Below are positions 8,408-16,274 of a stretch of DNA of 64,000 bases, piece after piece (within the stretch, counting starts at the first letter, position 1; each line of letters opens with the position of its first letter). The notes under the pieces are model-generated. The model was not told where the DNA came from. It did no database searches and was given only the letters and a program-made list of their open reading frames with translations. The stretch comes from Caldora sp965222765 (GTDB lineage Bacteria > Cyanobacteriota > Cyanobacteriia > Cyanobacteriales > Coleofasciculaceae). The stretch covers positions 1-64,000 of the forward strand of contig CBDCVG010000104.1 of assembly GCA_965222765.1 (NCBI GenBank), in the 5' to 3' direction. Made by a program: the position numbers and the translations under genes.

Positions 8408-9295
8408 ATGCAAATTCGCCGACGCCCACCCAACCCAGCTATTAACCTCGATGTACTTCGCTATCAAGTAGCTCTTCCAGATGCTGAACCACGCCATATC
8501 CTGGAAAAAATTGTCTGGCACAAAGAGACAGAAGTTGATCAGATGCGGGGGCGTCTTCCCTTGGCAGAATTACGCAAACGGGTACAAACAGCGCCTCCAG
8601 CCCGTGACTTTCTCCAAGCTCTCAGAGCAGGGAAAACAAGTCCTGCGCTAATTGCAGAAGTAAAAAAGGCATCTCCGAGTAAAGGGCTCATTCGTGAGGA
8701 TTTTGACCCAGTGGCGATCGCTAAATCATATCGCCAAGGAGGAGCTAGTGCGATATCAGTTCTGACAGATCAAAAATTCTTTCAAGGCAGTTGGGAAAAT
8801 TTGGCGCTTGTTCGTTCTGCAAGCGATTTGCCAGTTTTATGTAAGGATTTCATCATATATCCTTACCAAATATATCTTGCCCGCTCTAAAGGAGCGGACG
8901 CTGTTTTGCTAATTGCTGCAATTCTTTCAGATCAAGATCTTCAGTACTTCATCAAAATTACCAAGGCTCTCTCAATTACACCTTTGATCGAAGTCCATAA
9001 CCTATCAGAGTTAGACCGCGTGTTATCTCTAGATGGGGTTACCCTAGTAGGTATCAACAATCGCAACCTGGAAGATTTTTCAGTTGATTTGCAAACGACT
9101 GACCAACTTCTAGCAGCTAGGGGCAACCAACTGCAAGAGCTTGGCATTGTGGTTGTTAGTGAGTCTGGACTGCATAATCCTACAGATCTTGATAGTGTGG
9201 CATCTGCAGGTGCTGATGCTGTCTTGATTGGCGAATCATTGATGAAACACCCTGATCCCAAAACCGCGATCACTAATCTGTTTTCCAATTTGTAA
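8408..9295 (+). CDS. trpC: Indole-3-glycerol-phosphate synthase
   Basis: TrpC closes the indole ring of indole-3-glycerol phosphate in tryptophan synthesis. The 295-residue TIM-barrel protein is complete. IAEVKKASPSKG carries the catalytic Lys, and ISVLTDQKFFQG, VLCKDFII, GINNRNL and VVSESGL follow in the expected order. A preceding in-frame TTG was rejected in favour of ATG 8408. The N-terminal extension of about 40 residues is usual in cyanobacteria. No other trp gene is nearby. A mobile element ends about 58 bases upstream, so its native promoter may have been displaced. Confidence 0.95.
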   Translation: MQIRRRPPNPAINLDVLRYQVALPDAEPRHILEKIVWHKETEVDQMRGRLPLAELRKRVQTAPPARDFLQALRAGKTSPALIAEVKKASPSKGLIREDFDPVAIAKSYRQGGASAISVLTDQKFFQGSWENLALVRSASDLPVLCKDFIIYPYQIYLARSKGADAVLLIAAILSDQDLQYFIKITKALSITPLIEVHNLSELDRVLSLDGVTLVGINNRNLEDFSVDLQTTDQLLAARGNQLQELGIVVVSESGLHNPTDLDSVASAGADAVLIGESLMKHPDPKTAITNLFSNL

Positions 9296-9348
9296 GTTGT
9301 AATTCACAAACAAATGTTAATGGCGTTAATTCACTCTAGCCAGATGCT

Positions 9349-9369
9349 AACCCTTACTAAATAAGGGTT
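9349..9369 (+). terminator. Possible hairpin terminator after trpC
   Basis: AACCCTTA-CTAAA-TAAGGGTT is a perfect 8-bp stem about 50 bases after the trpC stop. The run after it (ATTG) is poor in T, so termination is uncertain. Confidence 0.35.
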
Positions 9370-9490
9370 ATTGTAGGAATAATGAGGAACAAGAAGTAAC
9401 TATACCCGTAGACTCTCACAAACTATGCTGAACTTTTAAGGATTGCTTGGGTAATTTCTAGATTTGTCCATTTGAGGTAGACCAGGTTTC

Positions 9491-9781
9491 ATGGAGCCAC
9501 TCCCCCTTCCATCTTATGTCCATTACGAACTACTACTCCAACTGCTAGAGCGCCAAACTTTGTTTGCTGCTAATCAACAACCAGTAGTTCGAGAACAAGT
9601 TCAGCAGCTGATTATCACCCTTCGCAAAGCTCTAGCTCAGCAAAAGCAATTGGAAGGAAGCTGCCAAAGGAACAACATACCTATTGAGTATCGTTGGTCT
9701 CTCAATAACGTTGGGTTTGAGCTAGCAGACTCGACGGATGTTTTTCCCCTAGATCATCAAAAACCCGAAATCAGTAAATAA
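9491..9781 (+). CDS. DUF5340 cyanobacterial conserved protein
   Basis: A 96-residue soluble protein beginning MEPLPLPSYVHYELLLQLLE, followed by a glutamine-rich helical segment (REQVQQLIITLRKALAQQKQL) and IEYRWSLN. This pattern is the DUF5340 family found across cyanobacteria. No catalytic motif, membrane helix or signal peptide is visible. The function is unknown. It stands alone between trpC and the aminotransferase gene on the same strand; the last 20 or so residues (after RWSLN) look less conserved. Confidence 0.8.
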   Translation: MEPLPLPSYVHYELLLQLLERQTLFAANQQPVVREQVQQLIITLRKALAQQKQLEGSCQRNNIPIEYRWSLNNVGFELADSTDVFPLDHQKPEISK

Positions 9782-9908
9782 GCTGTTGTTTATTATTAGT
9801 TATTTGTTTATGAGCAACAATTAATGACTCAGCGACCTTAATCTCAAAATGATTGGGGTGGTTAGAAACTCTTGGCTAATGGGAAGCAAACAATACAGAG
9901 GAGTGAAA

Positions 9909-11063
9909 ATGAACGACAAGCTCATGCTGATGATTCCTGGTCCAACGCCAGTACCAGAACAAGTATTATTAGCTCTGGCTAAGCATCCCATCGGGCATCG
10001 TAGTGGTGAATTTAGCCAAATCATGGCAGAGGTAACCCAAAACCTCAAATGGCTACATCAAACCGAAAATGACGTTTTGACCTTAACAGTCAGTGGCACT
10101 GGAGCGATGGAGGCTGGCATTATTAATTTTCTGAGTCCAGGCGATCGCGTTTTGGTCGGAAGTAATGGTAAATTTGGCGATCGCTGGGGGAAAATGAGTA
10201 CTGCCTTTGGTTTGGAGGTAGATATAATTACCGCTGATTGGGGAAAACCTCTAGACACTGAGCAGTTTAAAGAAAAGCTGGTTGCTGATACTGACAAGAA
10301 AATCAAAGCAGTAATCGTCACCCATTCAGAAACTTCTACTGGTGTGCTTAATGATATAGAAACGATTAATCGTTACGTCAAAGAACACGGCGAAGCTCTA
10401 ATAATCGTTGATGCAGTTACCAGTTTAGGGGCATTTAATTTACCCATAGATGATTGGGGTTTGGATGTGGTTGCCTCTGGTTCCCAAAAGGGTTATATGA
10501 TTCCTCCAGGACTAGGGTTTGTCTGTGTTAGTCCCAAAGCCTGGGAAGCCTATAAAACAGCCAAACTGCCACGGTTCTATCTTGATTTGGGACCCTATAG
10601 TAAAACTGCCAAGAAAAATAGCAATCCTTTTACCCCGCCAGTTAACTTGATCATCGGATTACAGATGGCATTGCGCATGATGCAACAAGAAGGACTAGAA
10701 TCCATCTTTGAGCGTCATCAGCAGCTGATGAAGGCAACTCGTGCTGCGATAAAAGCCCTCTCTTTACCTCTGCTTGGCTCTGATGAGTATGCTAGTCCTG
10801 CTGTTACTGCTGTAGCTCCAGTATCAGTTGAGGCAGAACAAATCCGCACTGTGATGAAAAAGCACTACGATATTGCTCTGGCCGGAGGACAAGATCACTT
10901 GAAGGGTAAAATTTTCCGTATTGGTCACCTCGGCTTTGTTAGCGATCGCGACATTCTCACTGTTATTGGTGCTCTCGAAGCCAGTCTCCAGGAATTGGGA
11001 TATGATTCGGTGACGCCTGGTGCTGGGATTGCGGCTGCTGCTGAGGTATTGGCTCAATCTTGA
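9909..11063 (+). CDS. Class V PLP aminotransferase (serine/alanine-glyoxylate type)
   Basis: This fold-type I pyridoxal-phosphate enzyme of 384 residues would move an amino group from serine or alanine to glyoxylate, a photorespiratory role. In older cyanobacterial annotation it appears as the 'soluble hydrogenase 42 kDa subunit'. The start region is MLMIPGPTPVPEQV. VSGTGAMEAGIINFL, HSETSTGVLNDIETI, VDAVTSLG and the PLP lysine in GSQKGYMIPPGLGF are in order. The frame is open from 9849, but ATG 9909 has AGAGGAG close upstream and matches homologues. The substrate is inferred from the family. Confidence 0.88.
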   Translation: MNDKLMLMIPGPTPVPEQVLLALAKHPIGHRSGEFSQIMAEVTQNLKWLHQTENDVLTLTVSGTGAMEAGIINFLSPGDRVLVGSNGKFGDRWGKMSTAFGLEVDIITADWGKPLDTEQFKEKLVADTDKKIKAVIVTHSETSTGVLNDIETINRYVKEHGEALIIVDAVTSLGAFNLPIDDWGLDVVASGSQKGYMIPPGLGFVCVSPKAWEAYKTAKLPRFYLDLGPYSKTAKKNSNPFTPPVNLIIGLQMALRMMQQEGLESIFERHQQLMKATRAAIKALSLPLLGSDEYASPAVTAVAPVSVEAEQIRTVMKKHYDIALAGGQDHLKGKIFRIGHLGFVSDRDILTVIGALEASLQELGYDSVTPGAGIAAAAEVLAQS

Positions 11064-11086
11064 CCAAAGTTGGGGGAGTTTAGGGA

Positions 11087-11175
11087 ATTATGTCATCCTG
11101 AGCGATAGCGAAGGATCTCCAAACGGCCTAGATGCTTCACTATCACCTATCTCTACCTTAAGTTGACACTAATGA
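11087..11175. repeat. 89-bp interspersed repeat, copy A
   Basis: It begins ATTATGTCATCCTGAGCGAT and ends TTGACACTAATGA. Copy B is at 48386-48474 in the same orientation with only 3 base differences. The start resembles the 'GTCATTCTGAACG' repeats scattered in cyanobacterial genomes; a looser relative lies at about 31497. Confidence 0.85.
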
Positions 11176-11338
11176 TGGGGGAGGCGCTCCGTCCCCCATC
11201 GGCGGGTTTGGGGGGCTGGCCTCCCAAAGATAAACTCCCATCTTTTTACTCAATGAATGGGCTAAAACCACAATGGTTAAGCACTTCAGCCAGCTTTTCA
11301 TCCCCTGAGCTCGACGTGCTTGTTCTACTCCCCCTGCT

Positions 11339-11377
11339 CCCATCGCTCCCTGCTGATCTATTTGAAGGAGCGATGGG
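11339..11377. terminator. Inverted repeat between convergent genes
   Basis: CCCATCGCTCC and GGAGCGATGGG form a perfect 11-bp stem around a 17-base loop, followed by ATATTTTTG on the plus strand. It lies 22 bases after the end of the minus-strand glycosidase gene and downstream of the aminotransferase, so it could end either transcript. A second palindrome, GATGGGGGA/TCCCCCATC, sits at about 11174-11200. Confidence 0.5.
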
Positions 11378-11399
11378 ATATTTTTGTATTTGGAAGTCC

Positions 11400-14078
11400 C
11401 TACGGTAGTAAACTCAGCCAAGGACTAACATCTACAGCCAGTTTTTCCCCAAGCTCTAATAACAAGCGCAGTGAAGTAGTATCCCAATCAGTTTGTGAAG
11501 GTAACTCATCAGTATCAACGCCATCATTGCTGGCAAAAATCTGGTGAGCTCGAATCGCCAGCTGACACTGTTGTGTGATACTACTGTGCAAACGAGTGAA
11601 ATACAGTTCTTGGCATCGATCAAGAGATAAAACGAATTGAAGTTGATTACCCACATCAATCAGACGCTCAACGTAGTGAATATCTTCTTCTAGGGTTTCT
11701 GGGTTAGTTTTGTACAAAAGTTGCCACAGCGATCGCCAAATCAACTTCTCCAGAGTTTGTTTACCTTGGGAAATATTTAAATTACAGTGCAAGTGATTGG
11801 CTTCAGTGGTAATAGCTTCCAATTCTGCTAGATGAGTTAATACTAGTTGAGAGTCACTAGTTTCTTGCTCCAGCGCCTTGATGGTAATCAGACAGCGATT
11901 AGATAGAGCAATTTCTGCTGCTACTTGTAATTCTTGCGGTACAGGCAACTCATCCCGATGGAATGCCATCAACACCCCGTAATTATCCCGGTAAACCTGG
12001 TGATACAACTGATCCAAGCGTGTCAAGGTTTCCTGGTTCAACAGCTGCATAATTCGGTGTCGTTCCTCAGCAAACAAATTCTGCAAGCTGAAAGTCTGCT
12101 CTCCAAACAGCTTTGTCATAGCAATAATTGCATGGGCAGCGCTAGCTTGCTTAAGAGCATCAAATAGCTGATTCTTAATTTGGCTATAGGCAAGACGACC
12201 AACAAATGGTTGAATACAGCAGTGGAAATCCCAGCCTCCCAAATGCAATACAGCAAACACCAACTCAGAGCTTTCTTTGGTAATTTCTGAGACCAATTGT
12301 AGTTGTCCTACAGCTAGGGTTAAAGTCCCCATGCGTTGTAGCTGGTAGTCTAGTTGCCGTGCTTCGTAGCAGTAAACCCTTTCTTGTTCAGCATAATTGG
12401 TGAATAGAGAGCTGATGGCGTAGTGGACTGCAACTTGGTTGAGGCTAACTTGTGAGGGTACGACCAATTGTCGATAAACCCCCTCTCCTGTTTGAAAGGA
12501 TTCCAAATTACTGGGAGCTTGGGCAAGGCGCTCACGAAAGCCTGTTTCTAGCTGTATGCCTGTGACATCACCAGCTAATGCCAAGGCATGGGCAGCATAG
12601 CGCAGAATCTGAACCCCTTCCGGACGGGAGATTTCCTCAAAAAACCAACCACAGCTGGTATACATTAACAGGGTGTGACGCTGCATTTCCAACAACCGCA
12701 GAGCATCAATCTGCTCTAGTTGGGTAAGTTGATGATGTTGGTGAGAGTTCAGAAAGCTCTCAATATTGGCTGGGGAATAATTCTTATTCCGAGACGCTTC
12801 TCGATCGCGAATTACTTGAATATATTGATCCCTCGCTTCCCAGGGATCACGGAAGAATTGGCCACCTGTATCTTCATAAATCTTAATCAGCTCATCCCGC
12901 AACCAATCCAGGGCATCCCGCAAGGGACGCCGCCATTTCTGATGCCAGACACCATCGCCCCCACAGCCACAGTCATCTTGCCAACGATCGACTCCGTGAG
13001 CACAACTCCAAGCAGTTACTGGTTTGAGTACAACTTCCCAGGTTGGCTGGTTGAGACTGAGATAATGAGCAAAATTCGTCACCGTCCAGTTCCGACGAGG
13101 AAACTCTTGGGTAAAAGCGTAGGCAAGACACATCTGTGTATGGTGTTTGTGATGCCCAAAGGTTTCCCCATCTGTTGCTACACTAATCAGCTGGGACGGA
13201 CGGTGATCCCCACGGATTGCCAAACCTAAACGGCTGACAAAATGGTCACAATTGCTCAGGACATTACTAAAGCCCATATCTCGGGAGATGGGTCCATCGT
13301 AGAAAAAGATATCGATGTATTTGCCCTCAGGCAGAAAACAACGGTAAGGTCGTGTGGGATCAATCTGGGAACCACCCACTTCATGCCATTCGGGATCAGG
13401 ATTCTCTTCGTTGGGGAGCTCACGACAGCGCTCAGCTTGAGAGGGAGCCAAAATGATAAACTTAATGCCCTCCGCTACTAAAACTTCGAGAGTAGGATAA
13501 TCTACAGCAGTTTCCGCCAACCACATCCCTTCGGGATCACGACCAAAGCGGGAGCGGAAGTCGGCTTTACCCCAGCGAATTTGGGTGTATTTATCCCGTT
13601 CATTGGCTAGGGGTAGAATGATATGATTGTAGACTTGGGCGATCGCATTGCCATGACCATTGAGGCGATCGCAACTTTTGCGGTCAGCTTCCAGAATTCG
13701 CTCATAAACTTCAAGATCATAGCGTTCCAGCCATGACATCAGCGTCGGACCAATGTTGAAGCTCAAATACTCATAATTATTGACCAAGTCTATAACTTCG
13801 CCCTGCTCATTCAACACTCTGGCAAAGGCATTGGGGCGATAACATTCATGGTCAATGCGCTCGTTCCAGTCATGGAAAGGAGCAGCACTGGACTGACGTT
13901 CAATAGTGTCCAAATAAGGGTTTTCCCTGGGTGGCTGGTAGAAATGACCATGAATGGTTACATAAACGCCTGTTGCAGTCTGTAGGGGATCACTACTATT
14001 ACCAGGAGTATTCGTTAACTGGGTATTAGAGTTCATTGTCACACCTGGTGAAACTTGAACATCAGCAGCAAAAGTCAT
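11400..14078 (-). CDS. Glycoside hydrolase family 57 / DUF3536 protein
   Basis: An 892-residue cytoplasmic protein with an N-terminal GH57 catalytic domain (about residues 40-330) and a long C-terminal DUF3536 region. It would act on alpha-glucans such as glycogen (amylase-like), but the exact activity is unknown. The GH57 entry motif is HGHFYQPPRENPYLD, and YEYLSFNIGPTL and GMWLAETAVD follow. The likely acid/base region includes TDGETFGHHKHH. Four cysteines lie close together (CAHGVDRW..CGCGGD). The first 35 residues are Ser/Thr-rich and not conserved, so an internal start is possible. It has no co-directional neighbour. Confidence 0.85.
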   Translation of the reverse strand: MTFAADVQVSPGVTMNSNTQLTNTPGNSSDPLQTATGVYVTIHGHFYQPPRENPYLDTIERQSSAAPFHDWNERIDHECYRPNAFARVLNEQGEVIDLVNNYEYLSFNIGPTLMSWLERYDLEVYERILEADRKSCDRLNGHGNAIAQVYNHIILPLANERDKYTQIRWGKADFRSRFGRDPEGMWLAETAVDYPTLEVLVAEGIKFIILAPSQAERCRELPNEENPDPEWHEVGGSQIDPTRPYRCFLPEGKYIDIFFYDGPISRDMGFSNVLSNCDHFVSRLGLAIRGDHRPSQLISVATDGETFGHHKHHTQMCLAYAFTQEFPRRNWTVTNFAHYLSLNQPTWEVVLKPVTAWSCAHGVDRWQDDCGCGGDGVWHQKWRRPLRDALDWLRDELIKIYEDTGGQFFRDPWEARDQYIQVIRDREASRNKNYSPANIESFLNSHQHHQLTQLEQIDALRLLEMQRHTLLMYTSCGWFFEEISRPEGVQILRYAAHALALAGDVTGIQLETGFRERLAQAPSNLESFQTGEGVYRQLVVPSQVSLNQVAVHYAISSLFTNYAEQERVYCYEARQLDYQLQRMGTLTLAVGQLQLVSEITKESSELVFAVLHLGGWDFHCCIQPFVGRLAYSQIKNQLFDALKQASAAHAIIAMTKLFGEQTFSLQNLFAEERHRIMQLLNQETLTRLDQLYHQVYRDNYGVLMAFHRDELPVPQELQVAAEIALSNRCLITIKALEQETSDSQLVLTHLAELEAITTEANHLHCNLNISQGKQTLEKLIWRSLWQLLYKTNPETLEEDIHYVERLIDVGNQLQFVLSLDRCQELYFTRLHSSITQQCQLAIRAHQIFASNDGVDTDELPSQTDWDTTSLRLLLELGEKLAVDVSPWLSLLP

Positions 14079-14580
14079 ATGAATTAACCAATTACTAAAA
14101 AACTATTCAGGCTGTTTCCTTCTGTACAGTAGTCTAAGAAGGCAGAAGGCAGGAGGCAGAAGGCAAAAGAGATCTCATTACCCAATAATTTCTCCTTGAC
14201 AAAGCACTAGAAATAACTTCTCTAGAAGGAGGGACTCAACAGGAAACCTCAAGCTAATTTCTGCTTTGGATTTGCTATCTTTAGAGGTTAAGAACAGCAG
14301 ATTTTAGGAAAGATCTCTCAAACTAACAGTGAAGCTTTTTTGGGGAAATGAAAATGTGGCAAGCCTTGAACAATGTTATTATTGAACCGCAATTACTAGC
14401 ATGTAGAGTCTTGAGTTCATGGAAAGTGCCTTAAGTTAATCAAACTTAACTACATAATAACAATTCTCCATCATGGTTACAACTTGCCAATGACATTTGC
14501 TTTTATCTTTGTGCAGCGAGTATTGTCTGAAATCTTGCGCTCCTTCCCCCTTCCCCTTTTCCTTTTATTTCAAAAACTAG
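14079..14580. other. Divergent intergenic region, glycosidase / cax
   Basis: No gene is seen in these 502 bases. An imperfect tandem of AAGGCAGAAGGC / AGGAGGCAG lies at about 14139-14168. Promoters for both flanking genes must lie here. No clear ribosome-binding site precedes the cax ATG; a pyrimidine-rich run does. Confidence 0.45.
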
Positions 14581-15702
14581 ATGCTCAACAAAAACATAAT
14601 TTTGTATAGCTTGTTACTGTTTGTCCCCATCTCCATTATAGGGCACTTTCTAGGGTGGGGTTCGACAGTTATTTTTATTACCTCCGGTTTAGCAATTATC
14701 CCTCTAGCTGCCTTTATGGGTAATGCAACAGAAGAAATTGCTGTAGTGGTTGGTCCCAATCTGGGAGGTTTGTTAAATGCGACTTTTGGTAACGCTACAG
14801 AATTAATTATTGCCCTGATTGCTCTCAATGCTGGGCTAGTCAATGTTGTCAAAGCTACCATTACTGGCTCAATTATCAGTAACTTATTACTGGTGATGGG
14901 TTTTTCGATGTTCTTGGGAGGCATCCGTTACAAAGAGCAAGAATTTCAGCCGATTCTGGCGCGGGTGAATGCTTCTTCAATGAACTTAGCGGTAATTGCA
15001 ATTCTCCTACCAACTGCGATGGATGCTACCTCTACTGGTATTGATGAAACGACATTACAAGGTCTTTCTGTCGCAGTTGCTGTAGTGTTGATCTTGGTTT
15101 ATGGACTGACACTGCTATTTTCCATGAAAACCCATAGCTATCTATTTGATGTTGGTGTGGCGGAATTGGAGACAGCTTCAGATGAACAAGAAAACTCACA
15201 GGAAGAGGAGCATTCACAACACAAACCCAACCTATGGTTATGGATTGGAGTGCTACTAGCTATTACCTTGTTTGTAGCTTTTGAGTCAGAACTGTTGGTT
15301 GACACCCTGGAAGAAGCCACTGAAAAATTAGGGTTAACGAGACTGTTTACTGGTGTTATTTTATTACCGGTGATTGGTAATGCTGCTGAACATGCTACTG
15401 CTGTCACAGTAGCGATGAAAAACAAGATGGATCTTTCTGTGTCTGTAGCAGTAGGTTCTAGTTTACAAATTGCTCTGTTTGTTGCACCAGTTTTAGTCCT
15501 TGCTGGATGGTTCATGGGTCAACCAATGGATTTGGATTTTAATCCCTTTGAACTAGTAGCAGTAGCTGTAGCAGTGTTGATTGCCAATTCTATTAGTTCT
15601 GATGGTAAGTCCAACTGGCTCGAGGGGATTTTGCTCTTAGCAACCTATGTAGTTTTAGGGCTAGCATTTTACTTCCATCCAGTAATTCAGGGTTTGGGTT
15701 GA
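14581..15702 (+). CDS. cax: Ca2+/H+ antiporter (CaCA family, Cax type)
   Basis: A membrane protein of 373 residues that expels Ca2+ in exchange for protons. About eleven hydrophobic segments fall in two halves around a central acidic, His-containing loop (ASDEQENSQEEEHSQH, near residue 200). The two alpha repeats are GNATEEIAVVVGPNLGGLL and GNAAEHATAVTVAMKNKMD; the Glu in each is essential for transport in the family. The length is typical. The start ATG lacks a good Shine-Dalgarno sequence. It is followed by an inverted repeat at 15727-15785. Confidence 0.9.
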   Translation: MLNKNIILYSLLLFVPISIIGHFLGWGSTVIFITSGLAIIPLAAFMGNATEEIAVVVGPNLGGLLNATFGNATELIIALIALNAGLVNVVKATITGSIISNLLLVMGFSMFLGGIRYKEQEFQPILARVNASSMNLAVIAILLPTAMDATSTGIDETTLQGLSVAVAVVLILVYGLTLLFSMKTHSYLFDVGVAELETASDEQENSQEEEHSQHKPNLWLWIGVLLAITLFVAFESELLVDTLEEATEKLGLTRLFTGVILLPVIGNAAEHATAVTVAMKNKMDLSVSVAVGSSLQIALFVAPVLVLAGWFMGQPMDLDFNPFELVAVAVAVLIANSISSDGKSNWLEGILLLATYVVLGLAFYFHPVIQGLG

Positions 15703-15726
15703 TGTTAGCTTAACAGCATTGGGATT

Positions 15727-15785
15727 GGTGGGCAAAAAAGGGTAATTTATCAGTCCAATTGTCGAATATATTCAATTTGCCCACC
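15727..15785. repeat. Long-loop inverted repeat after cax
   Basis: GGTGGGCAAA at 15727-15736 pairs with TTTGCCCACC at 15776-15785 across a 39-base loop. It could stabilise or end the cax transcript. It has no T-run. Confidence 0.4.
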
Positions 15786-15895
15786 CTAAAATGCGATCGC
15801 ACTAGCGCAGCGCGGCAGAAATAACCCACCAGGAGAGAGAGCGATAGAATCCCTACTATATAAGCATTCTTAATTCTTAATTCCGCGCAGCGGTA

Positions 15896-16144
15896 CTAGC
15901 CTTCATAATGAGTAGTGGATTGTTGAATGAATTGCTGCCATACATCATTGGGCTCCCAAATCTTGAGTAAGTCTCCTTTCGTTGTTGTTTCATCAAACCT
16001 GCCTTTGAGGCGACGATAGAGGTACATGAAGACCGAAACTCGCTTATTAGCAACGCAATGTACGAAGATCTTGCGAGTTTGGTTTACTTCCATCACTTCA
16101 AAAAAATGATCCAAATCTTGCAATGTTGGTGTTTTCTTAAACTT
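15896..16144 (-). pseudogene. Truncated protein tyrosine phosphatase-like gene (3' half)
   Basis: The frame reads TPTLQDLDHFFEVMEVNQ, then IFVHCVANKRVSVFMYLYRR and LLKIWEPNDVWQQFI. The HC(X5)RVS stretch is the phosphate-binding loop of the cyanobacterial tyrosine-phosphatase-like family, whose members are normally about 150 residues. Here the N-terminal half is missing: a TAA lies 7 codons before the only possible start (a TTG), and no homologous sequence continues beyond it. The catalytic Cys and Arg remain, but the protein is probably not made. Confidence 0.65.
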
Positions 16145-16274
16145 TTAAGTTGCACTCATTTATACCTGGATGCAATCACCTTCGAGGTTATGGTCTCATG
16201 ATTTACATTCTTCTGCGAAGAAACAAAATGATGATGATAAATAAAGAGAGTATTTTTTTTTGTAGTCACCTTTC

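Noticed and set aside
9849..9908. Upstream extension of the class V aminotransferase
   Set aside because: The AGAGGAG site precedes ATG 9909, and homologues start with MLMIPGPTP-like sequence.
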